Source of the DNA: Phytopythium helicoides | Taxonomy: Eukaryota; Oomycota; Peronosporomycetes; Pythiales; Pythiaceae | Direction: 5' to 3' | DNA length: 64,000 nt | NCBI GenBank assembly: GCA_024867545.1 | Contig: JANFNE010000003.1 | Coordinates: 2,108,001-2,172,000, forward strand | Shown: in pieces, positions 42,396 to 54,521 of the stretch | How positions within the stretch are numbered: position 1 is the first letter of the stretch | How the letters are laid out: the number at the start of each line of letters is the position of its first letter | Notes under the pieces: generated by a model | Seen by the model: only the letters and a program-made list of their open reading frames with translations | Databases searched by the model: none | Told to the model about the DNA's origin: nothing | Translations under genes and position numbers: made by a program

Positions 42396-44274
42396 TTGGG
42401 GATGGGAGACACCAAAACGATTGGCGTTAGCCATGCCTCGGATGCTGTTGATGGCTCTCACCACCGCAGGCGATATCAGCTGCCGTTTCCCGACGAGGAG
42501 CACTCGTGTGAGCCTCGGAGACGAGTAAAATTCGCCAAGCTGCCGTACAATGCGCTCCCGCCATCCCCAGTTCCCATCAAGAAAGCAAACATCATAAGCC
42601 CAAGCAAGCGCAGCCCAAACAATGCTCGGAACGGCACAGCTAATCGGCCTGATGAACCGAAACCATCGTCTCCAACTACGTCTCTTGCAGTACAGAGTAT
42701 TCGACGGAGCCGCTTAGGTGTAAAGAATGGGAAAAACAAGATGGACGACGTGGCAGCCATATACCTTCCTCGAAGATCCGCTTTGGATCAGTGGGTGTCG
42801 GCGCATGCACACTCGCCTCCTCGAGGAAAGCAAGTCTTTGGTAATGAGATTTGCTTTCCCATCGACAGCACTAGCTTGATTCCGGAAGTGCGAGCTGCCG
42901 ACTATGATCTCTATCTCTACCTTGCAAGTAAATTTGGCCCCCTGGACGGTGTGCTCTTCTGCTGCAGCCCACTTCCTGGTCGAACCTATCGTCGTCTTGC
43001 TAACTCCATGGCTCGAAGCCTCCAGCGATGGCTCCGGCAGAGAATGAAAGCTCTTCGGCAATACTGGATTGCGCGACTTGCTCATGCCACGACTTATTTT
43101 GCGATCGAAGCTGCAGTCGAAGCAGTTGCATTGTCATATCATCTAGAAGAAAGAGCTTCAGGATTCTTGGACCGATTGCACTGTCGTAGAGCAGTCAGAC
43201 TGCTACATCAGTGGCAAGCATACTCTAAAAAGCTGCAAGAAGTGAGAATGCGGCATGCTCACGCTCTCGAACAAAGCCTCCGCGCACGATTTATACAGTG
43301 GCGTGAACGAGTAATTGGTTCTGAAGAGTTTCAAGCGGCAGCTGAAAATCATTGCTCGCCGCAAGGCAATGGCAAATGCGATGGAGCAGTGGCAACAGTG
43401 GAAAATTCGCCACTTCAAACTTCGCTGTCATCTCACAAAGCGGTGGGTCAAAATGCAGCGTGAATGCTGGGTGGCATGGAGCCGTTTTGTTCAAGAAAGT
43501 CGAGCTGCTCGCCGCATCCAGAAGCTCTGGAGACTTGCACTTTGGCGATGGAAGAGATCTCGAGCTGGAATGACCATCTCAGTTTGTGCAAAAGGTTTCT
43601 TGGCTCGGAAACACGTCAACGCACTTCGTGTGCAGATTGAAGTAGGCCGAGTGACTATGGGCTTGGTCGAGCAACTGGTGTGGGCTAGCTATCATCATCA
43701 ATTGACCGGAGAGCGAGCACGAGCATTAGAGACAGAGATTTCACGCGGCCAACGAGAACGTGAAATGGTTGAAGAAACAGTAAAGAGAGAGGAGGCCCGA
43801 GTCAATAGCGAGCTGAGCGCAGTAGTGCGTAACGCAATGCATCAGAGACTCCAGGAGCAGATGAGAGCCCTCAAAGAGGGCAGTGAAGGCAATAGGAGCT
43901 CGTGGAAGCTGCTTAAGAACCATGCGCTGTTGCGTCAGATTGCAGCGCAAGAGATCATCGAGCAGCAACGAGTGACTGTAAAAGAGGCAGCGATTTCCAC
44001 GTTCAGAGCGGAAAGCGAGCTCAATCTGCCGTCAGAGATCTGTCTGGTGTGTGGACTGGATATTAGCGGCGATCATCCCCTCACCGAGTGGTGGTCAGAT
44101 GTCCACAACTGCATTCCGGTTCATATGGCTGCCAGCAATCCTGACCAAGGATGGGAGCTCCTAGAACACCTCAATCGAGCAGAGCAGCTTCGAGTGCAGT
44201 CAATGGTCAGAGTTGGCTGGATTCAGCTCCTCCCACACCACGTGCGACGTTTCGTCGACCCTCACCGCTCATGA
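42396..44274 (+). pseudogene. IQ/Sfi1-like Trp-repeat coiled-coil protein with one frame break
   Basis: The first frame (42396 to about 43310) has a basic Pro/Ser-rich N-terminus, then repeated helices with Trp every 25-35 residues (LQRWLRQRMKALRQYW, LLHQWQAYSKK, RFIQWRERV). The pattern continues in the frame one base over (MEQWQQWKIRHFKLR, RWVKMQRECWVAWSRF, RRIQKLWRLALWRWKR, an IQ-like motif), then a Glu/Arg coiled coil and a C-terminal region with CLVCGLD. Such repeats in Sfi1 and related centriole/basal-body proteins bind centrin or calmodulin; that role here is inference. The break lies at about 43300-43330; no intron of reasonable size fits. About 620 residues if joined. Confidence 0.6.
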
Positions 44275-44953
44275 CCAGCATCTCATTTCGCGAGCTAGTA
44301 CTGTAGTACCCAAGCTGATCGAGACAGTGTGAACGTCGGAAGGTGTCCGGCCATCGCTTTCCACGTGTGTGGGTCTTTTTCAGAACTGAGATCATCGGTG
44401 GACGGTGGTGACTTACTCGGCAGTGTTTGAGCCATCAAGATCGGCCCAGAAGTGAACCATGCTTTTGGCTGGCGATCCGCGATCCGTCATGTGGAATCTT
44501 CGGTCACGTGCGACTCGCAGACTAAGTGGAGGTATCCATTGCCCACTTCAACTCATGTCCCTTTGGCTTGTTCAAAGTGGTGCGCTTGGAAAAGGGCCGT
44601 CCGTCCAATTTCATGATAAATCTCCGAGCAATTTCCGTCGATCGAATCGAGGAGTTTCCTGGGCGGAACTCTGAACTTGCGCCAATGTCCGAAACCGAGT
44701 CGAAGCTGACTGCAACGGGTGCTATCACTTACGCGAGCGTCTTGCGGGGCTCCACGGCCGCCCACAGAGTGAGCCAACTCCGTCGTCACCGCCTCTTGAG
44801 CCCAGTGACGAGTGGCGCCACTTGGCACAGCGCCGATTCGGCTCGATACGACCTTGATCCGCCCATCAAGTCTGTCTGCTGTCCGAACTTGGCACTGCAG
44901 TCGACACTCTCGGACCTCTTGCGTGCTGCTCACAACTCAAAGACCAAAGCGCA
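44275..44953. other. Spacer before the START-FYVE gene
   Basis: A plus-strand frame at 44526-45050 overlaps the next gene in another phase and has no known motif, so it is not called. Probably the promoter of the downstream gene. Confidence 0.4.
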
Positions 44954-46577
44954 ATGCGCTCAGTTACCAAGTTCACGAGCCCGTTTTCACCGCTTCATAT
45001 CGCTGTCGAGGATGAGGTGCAACTCGAAGCAGTTGCAAATTTCTTCGTGACCAAAACCATGGCCCAGTATGAGCGATTCCTCTTTCCAGAAGAGCAGGTC
45101 ATCAACTTGGACCAATGGAAGTTGCTCAAGCGCAAAGAGGGTATGCGGGTATTTGCGCAGCGCCGGCAAAAAGATATGAACCGACGGCGCACGCGAACAA
45201 TGAAGCGAAATCAATCAGAGAATATAGTGCCTAAGCGGCTCACAAGCAGCATTTTCGGTAGCTCGAGTAGCATTTTCGGTGGAGGAAGCGCAAGCAGCAC
45301 GTGCAATGGCGGGGGAAGCCTTTCGACGTGCACATCTGCGACAGCGGGAGGGTCAACATCCAGTTTTGAGTCAACACCTGAAGCTGATGGACTACCGCCT
45401 GTGGATCTTGAACTCCCTGTGTTACTGGCGGTTGGATCGATCCCAGGTTCACTCGAAGACGCAATGTACGGGACAATTGCGCCTTCAGTCGACGCAATGC
45501 GTGTACGAACATCATACATCGGGGACCACGTGGTGGACGGCGCAGTTTTGGCAACTATCGTTTCGCCCTCAGCATGTGAACCTTTTCGGTCGTTGAGTAT
45601 CAAATGGATCCAGCAAGATTATCCTCTGCACATGCGGTCAATGCTCAGACACCGCGACCTTGTGTGTCTTGAGGCGACAGGTATGACAACCATCGCTTCG
45701 GGCGAGACGGTGGGCTATCACCTTCTGCACTCGGTTCATTTTCCGCAGACGCATCCAATCGCCGGTGTTGTGCGCGGCAACATTTCGTTGTGCACAGTGT
45801 TTCGGCAGCAGAAGCAACCGCTACGTGCAAGTCCAGGTGGAAGAATGGTCGATGTGTTCACCAAATGTTGCCTAAACCCGTCCGAGGGGTTCATGCGCAC
45901 AGTATCAATCAACACCGGCGGCGCAGGCACTCGTTTCAGTGGACCGGATTGTGCATTGCGCGCGAATGAAGAAGCTCGCGTGGGTTGCACTTCATCGGCA
46001 GAGGTTGACATCTCCTGAGCCACTTATAACTGTCAACAGTAGACCAAACGCTTCACATTGTCGGGCCAAGGCGAAGCGGAGACGAATTCCTATTGACGAC
46101 AGCAGCTGCGTTACTTGTAAAAAGAGAGCAGCTCCCGGTCTTCGTCTTCTTGGAATGAGCGAGCGCGTTCGCTGCAAGATCTGCTGCCGATTTGTTTGCT
46201 CGGCTTGCAAAATGAAGAAAAAGCTGAGCTACGTACCGTTCGATAGCTTACAGCTACTTCACCAGGAAGTGGCACTGTGCAACGTTTGTGTTCACAGCAG
46301 CATGATCCGAGCCAATGCATTTGAAATTGCGAGCGATGAGATGGCTGTACATGGCCGCCGCAATGCCAGGTGTATCGACTCACCACCCGTTCGCATGGGT
46401 CGCAGCAGAGGGTCAAAGCCAAGAGAATGCGCCGACCCAAGCAGATCTCCAAATCCTACCTACGGACGAAGTAGTGAGAGTGGAGCTCTTCGTGGGTGTG
46501 CACCCATAATTTCGGCCTCGATCGGGATGGATCCGACACTTGAGTTTTACGGTGAACCGCTAGCGGATCGCTGGTAG
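44954..46577 (+). pseudogene. START-like plus FYVE-like zinc-finger protein with one frame break
   Basis: ATG 44954 opens a helix (EVQLEAVANFFVTKTMAQYE) followed by LDQWKLLKRKEGMRVFAQRR, the usual opening of oomycete START-FYVE proteins, with a Ser/Gly-rich insertion at about 97-140. Strands such as AVGSIPGSLEDAMYGTIAP and ETVGYHLLHSVHFPQ belong to the START-like domain, which binds lipids in characterised families. The first frame ends at 46016; the sense passes to the next frame within 45939-46018 (MKKLAWVALHRQRL) and reaches four Cys pairs (CVTC, CKIC, CSAC, CNVC) of a FYVE-like finger, ending at 46577. Membrane recruitment via phosphoinositide is inferred. One or two indels, or an unrecognised intron, explain the break. 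Confidence 0.65.
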
Positions 46578-46766
46578 TAAAGCTTTGAAGGGTTTAGAAC
46601 TATGAGTTGCGGTTGCCGTTCACGTTGGGAGCGTCAGTAACAGCGTTGATAACAAACATATCACACTTGCTTAGAAGCAAAAAATCAACCTTTATGTATT
46701 TTCCCTCGTCATGCATGACACTCGATCGTTGGATCTCAGCACTGCAAGAGTTGTTGCAGTGCAAGG

Positions 46767-47965
46767 TTAAAACTTGGGGCGAAAAGCCGTCGCAAAGCGG
46801 TCGCGGTCGTGCGGAAGATCAAAGTCCACGCCTGGACCCACTGGAATCACACCGAACGGGTTCAAATGCGAGTGCGAAGCATAATAGTGCGTCTTGATAT
46901 GCTCCATGTCGACGCTGCGCTTCACCGGCGGCATCTGATAGATATCGCGAACGTACTATTCCAACGAAAACACAGCACCAATTTGGTTAGCAAGCCATCA
47001 CGAATCAACTCTAGCATTCATAAACTCACGTTGCTCAGGTTTGGGTATTGCTGAATGAGCCGCTTGTTGGCTTTGAAATGCACCGTGTACACCTCGTCGA
47101 AGCGGATGAGCGTGACGAACAATCGGAGATCGGCTTCTGTGAACCGATCACCGACAAGGAATCGATGGTTCGACAAGATCTCTTCGCACCGATCGAGAGA
47201 ATCAAAAAGAGCAGTGACCGCGGAGTCATAAGCCTCTTGCGTCGTAGCGAAGCCGCACTTGTAGACTCCGTTGTTGATATCGTTGTAAACCCACTCGTTG
47301 ATGGTATCGATCTCCTCGCGCAGCCCCTCCGGGTAGAGATCGATCTCCGCAGCAGCTGGAGTTACCAGCTCGTTAAAAGCCGAGTTGAACATGCGCAGAA
47401 TGTCGGCAGACTCGTTCGACACAATCGTCTTTTTCTGCTTATCCCAGAGCAGCGGCACCGTAAAGCGAGTGGCCACTTCCTTTCCCGCCGCAATCTCGTA
47501 CAAGTCGCGGACGAAGGACGCTCCGTTGATCTCGTCGGGAGTGCTGCGAGCTGACGAAAAAGTGCCAACGCCTGCGGGGTTTGCGAGCGTCGGGGTCTTC
47601 GCTGGGTCCACGAACGCCCACCCAACGTGCTTGTCCTCTGGGTCGTTCGGGCGTGTGCGCTGGAACACTGGATGTACGACCGAGAGCCCGATGAACTCGT
47701 CCAGACCCTTCATGTACATTGCTGCAAGGCAGCGACACGCCCACGGACACGCGAGCGAGATGTAGAGGTGGTACCGGTGCTTCTCTGCATGGCAAAAAAA
47801 CAACCGCGAGTTGAGTGCTGGCGCTGAGAAGGTCGAGAGAAAACCAAAGTCCTCACCAGGCGGAAAGCGAGCAGCGTCGCCACGCTCGATCCAGTTGCGG
47901 AAGGCGCTCGACTCGCGCACGAAGGCGCCCGTGGTCGTCGTCTTGACGAAAACCTTGGACGTCAT
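46767..47965 (-). CDS. Glutathionyl-hydroquinone reductase, xi-class GST (three exons, 350 aa)
   Basis: Exons complement(47857-47965), complement(47030-47784) and complement(46767-46955). Intron 1 (47785-47856, 72 nt, GTGAGG...ATGCAG) is in frame and open, so it can be misread as 24 extra residues. Intron 2 (46956-47029, 74 nt) has the donor GTGAGT. Spliced exon 1-2 give FPPEKHRYHLYISLACPWAC with the catalytic Cys at about 49 in the ACPW motif; the C-terminal helical GST domain ends with HYYASHSHLNPFGVIPVGP. Enzymes of this kind reduce glutathionyl-hydroquinones using glutathione, in the cytosol or mitochondria. Convergent with the START-FYVE gene, 189 bp apart. Confidence 0.9.
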
Positions 47966-48111
47966 GGCGCCTTGGAGGTCTCAAGAGATTGTGATGCACA
48001 ATCCGTGATGCGTGTCATCGCCCATGACGTACCGGTTGCGTACCGGTAGTGATGACATGCCTTCAACATGTTGACGTTGGCGCATGGCATGCATGCTACT
48101 CGAACTGGCGT

Positions 48112-49443
48112 CTACATGCCGCTTAGCAACAGGTTCTCGATCTTGTAGTAGTTGGCTCTGATCACGGTGGCCATGGACCGCAGCACAAAGTCGGAGATGC
48201 CGGCTGCGTGGGCTGATACACTTCCATCGGCTTGAGTGGGTGGCGCGACGGCGTAGCTAGTCTCAGCGATCGAGAACGGCGACGAGGGCTCCACGGATGA
48301 GGCGTGAGGTGTGATGAGGACCCGGCCAGTCTCGCGGAACGAGATGCCGTCCAGTCTGCAGTCGTTCATGGCGATGGGATCGACGACCGATTCCCAGATG
48401 ATCACATCCCGGTTTGGCTCTGAGAATCGCTTCATGACTTGAGTCACGCGGAACTCAGCGCTCGTGTCCTCGTGCGTCAGCTTCATGCCGAAGTACTCGA
48501 TAACAGTATTGGCAGAGCGGTCTCCTCCCTATCGTGCACGATGGTTAGCTGGATTAAACAGTTAATCAAAGCTCAAAACCAACCAACCTCGGCGGTGCGA
48601 TGGGAGAACAACGACAGTTGCTTGTGGTCGAATCACGCGCGTGAAATGCTCCCAAGCTGCATCGCCTGTCTTTCGTACACCGAAGGGCACTAGCCTCCGC
48701 GCCACCAGCTTCTGCAGCGGACCGCAGTCAATCAAAGACGGCCGACCACTTGGCGAGACCTCAACTGGGCTCCAGACGTCGTGGATACCAAGCATGCTAT
48801 CGGTGTTGCCGCCCGCTCTAGCATAGACGGCATTGACCCGCATTGACAGATTCTGAAGTACAGCCATGACCTTCAAGTCGAACGGAGGCAGGTTCGTCGC
48901 TCCCGTCATGACTCCGAATTGCCGAACAGCCTGCCAGCATCAACGTATCTTCAGTGAGAAAGAGAGGCCACACACAACACCATCAACAACCAGATCCTTC
49001 ACCTGCGTCGTGGCATGCCCCAGCAGCTTATTGCGAAGCGTCCAAAGCACCGTCCGAGAGTCTCCCACCAGCCCTCGCAGCCTCATGTTCTCCGTCTCGA
49101 CCCGCACCCTCTGCGTCAATTGGCTCGCTGCGGTCTCCCTCCACACGCTCACTGCTCCAGTGTCAGCAGCGGAGTCCACATCTTGACTAGTCGATTCCCT
49201 CGATCGCTTGATCCTTCTCCGCAGCTGTAGCTCGTGCTCGAGCGCCGTGACGGCCGCGCGCAGTTCCAGCAGCTCCTTTTGCGCCTCTTTTCGCGCGCGG
49301 TTGGCGTCTCGCCGCGGTTCTTCGGCGCCTGACGACGATGAGTGATCAGCTGTGTCTGCTGCGTTTGGCAGCGCCGAGTCGCTGTAGAAATCGTCCAGGA
49401 AGGCGAGCACGGACGCCACGAGCGCGTCCTCGTCGTGCTCCAT
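48112..49443 (-). CDS. M96-like family protein, group C (three exons, 398 aa)
   Basis: Exons complement(49003-49443), complement(48588-48930) and complement(48112-48524). Intron 1 (72 nt) is clear; intron 2 (63 nt) has competing donors in a GGTTGGTTGG run, so that border is less sure. ATG 49443 (MEHDEDALVASVLAFLDDFY) aligns with MDLDD starts of later copies; ATG 49452 is three codons upstream. Basic/coil NRARKEAQKELLELRAAV, W-signature VWRETAASQLTQRVRVETEN. C-terminal: LVPFGVRKTGDAAWEHF, EPNRDVIIWESVVDP, SFRETGRVLITP. It is the most diverged of the nine tandem group C copies and begins the array. Confidence 0.82.
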
Positions 49444-49644
49444 GGCGTTCATGCGGAGCGGGATGGTGGCTAATGACAACAAATTGTGTCCTGATGAAAG
49501 CGCTCTTTTAGAGCGAATTGTGTATTTATATGGATACGAAGAGACATTTACACGCGACTATAGTGAGGTTTGGAGAGTTGAAGCGGGTCAGAGCGTGATG
49601 GTGGTCCACGAGGATTTGCAGTGCTGGGTTTTCGCTCCATGCTC

Positions 49645-50996
49645 TCATGAGGGAAGTGATAAAGTTGTGGAGCTGCTTCTGGTGAGTAGCAAGTTGTCGA
49701 TCCGGATGTCACTAGAGGCGAGGTTGAGAGCCATCGTGCGCAGGATAAAACCGGAAATGTCAGCGGCGTCGCTAAAGGACGAAGGGGTCAGCGCCTCGAC
49801 AGCGTAATTCACCTCGGATACCGCGTACTCTGGAGCTTCAGACTCATTCCACATGTGCGGCCGGATGAGGACGCGCCCGGTTTAGCGGAATGAGCCACCT
49901 TCCACTCTGCAATCGCTGACTGCAACAGTATCCACGATCGATTGCCAAATGATGACTTCGCTCCGGTGTACCTCCGCAGGACTTGAGTAAACCGAAATTC
50001 GGCACAAGCATCTTCATGGACTAGCCTCATGCCAAAGTACTCGATCACCGTTGACACTGAGTCGTTGTCATTCTAATAAATTCAACACATTCGGGTGAGA
50101 GAGGTTTGGCTCAGTTGATACGTTCATGAGAGAGGATTACATACCACCACAGAGCGAAAAGAGAACAGCGAGGTTGCGTGAAGTCGAATATCGGCAGTGA
50201 GGACTTCCCAAGTCGCGTCTGTAGTCGCATGCACGCTGAATGGGAGTAGACGCTTGGCCACAAGTCTCCTTTCCGAACCGGATTCGATCAAAGTCGGGGT
50301 GCCAATCGGGGATACATCAGATGACTGTAACACATCGTCTGAACCGAGCACAGATACCTCCTTGGCGGCAGTATAGATAGCGTGCACACGTCGTGACAAA
50401 TCTTCGATCACAACTTTGACTTTCTGGTCGAACGTCGGCAGATTGGCGGGAGACCAGCAATTCACGCTCCCAAACTGCTTGGCAGCCTGTAAGAAACAAA
50501 TTCACAGTCAGGATCAACAAAAATCACCTATTGTGTAAGGCAGATATACCTCTGAGGTCGAGCGGCCATCAAGCCGCGACCGAAGGCCCCAGAAAATCCT
50601 GCGCGCTTCCTCTACTTGCGCTCGCAGCCTTCGGTTCTCGGTCTCCACCCTGACTCGTTGCTTTAGTTGACTCTCAGCTGTCTCTCTCCACCTTTGTCCT
50701 GATGCTGTAGTATTCTTACGGGGATGATCGGGGCCAGAAACCCGTAGCTGCTTGGAGTTTCTTCGCAATTGCAACTCGTGCTCAAGCACTGGTACAGCAG
50801 CTCGAAGTGCCAACAGCTCACGATAAGCTTCATTGCGGGCGAAGTTAGTATCTCGGGCCGTCTTGAGCTTAGCTGTCGTTGGGCCATTGGCTTTTGCGTA
50901 TTTATTTTGTCCTGGAGTCACAGTAGAAGGTATGCACTCGTCCAGAAACGCTCGCACCGATGCCTCGAGCGTTTTGTCGTTGAAGTCCAGAATCAT
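49645..50996 (-). pseudogene. M96-like family pseudogene, group C, left end of the tandem array
   Basis: Exon 1 (50550-50996) and the 5' part of exon 2 (50145-50486) are the same as in the 1637-bp repeat; from 50376 downward the copy is diverged. Exon 3 (49645-50072) is broken twice: seven bases are missing at about 49960, in the segment that reads GASREVIIW in the other copies, and the Glu codon of FRETGRVL is TAA at 49882-49884. Introns of 63 and 72 nt keep GT-AG ends. Two independent lesions, one a 7-nt deletion, make sequence error unlikely. Its intact first half may still supply promoter and exon 1 sequence for recombination with the neighbouring copies. Confidence 0.85.
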
Positions 50997-51247
50997 GCTA
51001 CCAAACGAAGAGAATGCAGTGGGGATAGCTGCACTTAGTCCAATGCGAAGTGCCTCTTGTCTCTAATCTAGGTGGATAAAGAAAAAATGTTTGCGACAAC
51101 CAAAGCAATTGTAGCGTATTCATGGAGTTGTCGCGTGATCAAAAAGTACAGTGAAATCAAACGGCATCAAACAACGGTGATCCTCACAGAAGATGTAATC
51201 TGCTGGTTGACGAATCTCAGGATACGATGGCAGAGATAATGGTCGCC

Positions 51248-52633
51248 TCATATTTGAACCGATACGGTTGGCGAGTTGCGAGACCTGTTGTTACTGAGTA
51301 GCAAGTTTTCAATTTGAATGTTCCTGTAGGACAGATTGAGCGCCATCGTCCGTAGGATAAAACTGGAGATGTCGGCGACGTCGCTGAAGGAAGAAGGGGT
51401 CAACGCTTCAACAGCGTAGCTTACCTCGGATACCGCGTACTCTGGAACTAAAACTGCTGCAGATTCGTTCCACATGTGCGGTCGGATGAGAACACGACCA
51501 GTCTCGCGGAATGAGCCGCCTTCCACTCTGCAATCATTGATCGAGACCGGGTCTACGACCGATTCCCAAATGATGACTTCTCGACTTGCTCCAGTGTACT
51601 TCCGAATAACCTGGGAGACTCGAAATTCTGCACAAGCATCCTCATGGGCCATCTTCATGCCAAAGTATTCGACCACCGTTGACACTGAGTCGTTGTCACT
51701 CTGCAAGTAGACAGAATGGGGTAAAGGAAATTAGCATTGGATGAGAAGATTGATGCTGTTCACGAATTGACGATTACATACCACCACAGAGCGAAAAGAG
51801 AACAGCGAGGTTGCGTGAAGTCGAATATCGGCAGTGAGGACTTCCCAAGTCGCGTCCGCAGTTGCATGAACGTTGAATGGGAGTAGACGCTTGGCCACAA
51901 GTCTCCTATCCGAACCGGACTCGATCAAAGTCGGAGTGCCAATCGGGGATACATCAGATGACTGTAACACTTCATCTGAACCAAGCACAGATTCCTCCTT
52001 GGCAGCAGCATAAATAGCGTGCACACGTCGTGACAAATCTTCGATCACAACTTTGACTTTCTGGTCGAACGTCGGCAGATTGGCGGGAGACCAGCAATTC
52101 ACGCTCCCAAACTGCTTGGCAGCCTGTAAGAAACAAATTCACAGTCAGGATCAACAAAAATCACCTATTGTGTAAGGCAGATATACCTCTGAGGTCGAGC
52201 GGCCATCAAGCCGCGACCGAAGGCCCCAGAAAATCCTGCGCGCTTCCTCTACTTGCGCTCGCAGCCTTCGGTTCTCGGTCTCCACCCTGACTCGTTGCTT
52301 TAGTTGACTCTCAGCTGTCTCTCTCCACCTTTGTCCTGATGCTGTAGTATTCTTACGGGGATGATCGGGGCCAGAAACCCGTAGCTGCTTGGAGTTTCTT
52401 CGCAATTGCAACTCGTGCTCAAGCACTGGTACAGCAGCTCGAAGTGCCAACAGCTCACGATAAGCTTCATTGCGGGCGAAGTTAGTATCTCGGGCCGTCT
52501 TGAGCTTAGCTGTCGTTGGGCCATTGGCTTTTGCGTATTTATTTTGTCCTGGAGTCACAGTAGAAGGTATGCACTCGTCCAGAAACGCTCGCACCGATGC
52601 CTCGAGCGTTTTGTCGTTGAAGTCCAGAATCAT
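51248..52633 (-). CDS. M96-like family protein, group C, array copy 1 (three exons, 413 aa)
   Basis: Exons complement(52187-52633), complement(51782-52123), complement(51248-51700); introns of 63 nt (GTATAT...TTACAG) and 81 nt (GTATGT...TTGCAG). All exon lengths are multiples of three. ATG 52633 gives MILDFNDKTLEASVRAFLDE. Basic/coil NFARNEAYRELLALRAAVPV, W-signature RWRETAESQLKQRVRVETEN, then QFGSVNCWSPANLPTFDQ opening exon 2. C-terminal domain: LLPFNVHATADATWEVL, ASREVIIWESVVDP, SFRETGRVLIRPHMW; ends IENLLLSNNRSRNS-rich. The gene is identical to the next three. The 252-bp gap to the neighbouring gene must hold both its promoter and that gene's 3' end. Confidence 0.88.
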
Positions 52634-52884
52634 GCTACCAAACGAAGAGAATGCAGTGGGGATAGCTGCACTTAGTCCAATGCGAAGTGCCTCTTGTCTC
52701 TAATCTAGGTGGATAAAGAAAAAATGTTTGCGACAACCAAAGCAATTGTAGCGTATTCATGGAGTTGTCGCGTGATCAAAAAGTACAGTGAAATCAAACG
52801 GCATCAAACAACGGTGATCCTCACAGAAGATGTAATCTGCTGGTTGACGAATCTCAGGATACGATGGCAGAGATAATGGTCGCC

Positions 52885-54270
52885 TCATATTTGAACCGAT
52901 ACGGTTGGCGAGTTGCGAGACCTGTTGTTACTGAGTAGCAAGTTTTCAATTTGAATGTTCCTGTAGGACAGATTGAGCGCCATCGTCCGTAGGATAAAAC
53001 TGGAGATGTCGGCGACGTCGCTGAAGGAAGAAGGGGTCAACGCTTCAACAGCGTAGCTTACCTCGGATACCGCGTACTCTGGAACTAAAACTGCTGCAGA
53101 TTCGTTCCACATGTGCGGTCGGATGAGAACACGACCAGTCTCGCGGAATGAGCCGCCTTCCACTCTGCAATCATTGATCGAGACCGGGTCTACGACCGAT
53201 TCCCAAATGATGACTTCTCGACTTGCTCCAGTGTACTTCCGAATAACCTGGGAGACTCGAAATTCTGCACAAGCATCCTCATGGGCCATCTTCATGCCAA
53301 AGTATTCGACCACCGTTGACACTGAGTCGTTGTCACTCTGCAAGTAGACAGAATGGGGTAAAGGAAATTAGCATTGGATGAGAAGATTGATGCTGTTCAC
53401 GAATTGACGATTACATACCACCACAGAGCGAAAAGAGAACAGCGAGGTTGCGTGAAGTCGAATATCGGCAGTGAGGACTTCCCAAGTCGCGTCCGCAGTT
53501 GCATGAACGTTGAATGGGAGTAGACGCTTGGCCACAAGTCTCCTATCCGAACCGGACTCGATCAAAGTCGGAGTGCCAATCGGGGATACATCAGATGACT
53601 GTAACACTTCATCTGAACCAAGCACAGATTCCTCCTTGGCAGCAGCATAAATAGCGTGCACACGTCGTGACAAATCTTCGATCACAACTTTGACTTTCTG
53701 GTCGAACGTCGGCAGATTGGCGGGAGACCAGCAATTCACGCTCCCAAACTGCTTGGCAGCCTGTAAGAAACAAATTCACAGTCAGGATCAACAAAAATCA
53801 CCTATTGTGTAAGGCAGATATACCTCTGAGGTCGAGCGGCCATCAAGCCGCGACCGAAGGCCCCAGAAAATCCTGCGCGCTTCCTCTACTTGCGCTCGCA
53901 GCCTTCGGTTCTCGGTCTCCACCCTGACTCGTTGCTTTAGTTGACTCTCAGCTGTCTCTCTCCACCTTTGTCCTGATGCTGTAGTATTCTTACGGGGATG
54001 ATCGGGGCCAGAAACCCGTAGCTGCTTGGAGTTTCTTCGCAATTGCAACTCGTGCTCAAGCACTGGTACAGCAGCTCGAAGTGCCAACAGCTCACGATAA
54101 GCTTCATTGCGGGCGAAGTTAGTATCTCGGGCCGTCTTGAGCTTAGCTGTCGTTGGGCCATTGGCTTTTGCGTATTTATTTTGTCCTGGAGTCACAGTAG
54201 AAGGTATGCACTCGTCCAGAAACGCTCGCACCGATGCCTCGAGCGTTTTGTCGTTGAAGTCCAGAATCAT
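52885..54270 (-). CDS. M96-like family protein, group C, array copy 2 (identical to copy 1)
   Basis: Exons complement(53824-54270), complement(53419-53760), complement(52885-53337), exactly 1637 bp from the previous copy. I found no difference in exons, introns or spacer. Either the copies are very young, or they are homogenised by recombination, or an assembly has multiplied one unit. Confidence 0.86.
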
Positions 54271-54521
54271 GCTACCAAACGAAGAGAATGCAGTGGGGAT
54301 AGCTGCACTTAGTCCAATGCGAAGTGCCTCTTGTCTCTAATCTAGGTGGATAAAGAAAAAATGTTTGCGACAACCAAAGCAATTGTAGCGTATTCATGGA
54401 GTTGTCGCGTGATCAAAAAGTACAGTGAAATCAAACGGCATCAAACAACGGTGATCCTCACAGAAGATGTAATCTGCTGGTTGACGAATCTCAGGATACG
54501 ATGGCAGAGATAATGGTCGCC

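Noticed and set aside
41939..42503. Minus-strand frames as another family fragment
   Set aside because: Only a few residues (HFVWRRL) recall the family; order and spacing do not match.
43311..43341. A 31-nt intron to repair the IQ/Sfi1-like gene
   Set aside because: Much shorter than any other intron in the window (59-81 nt); a one-base shift is simpler.
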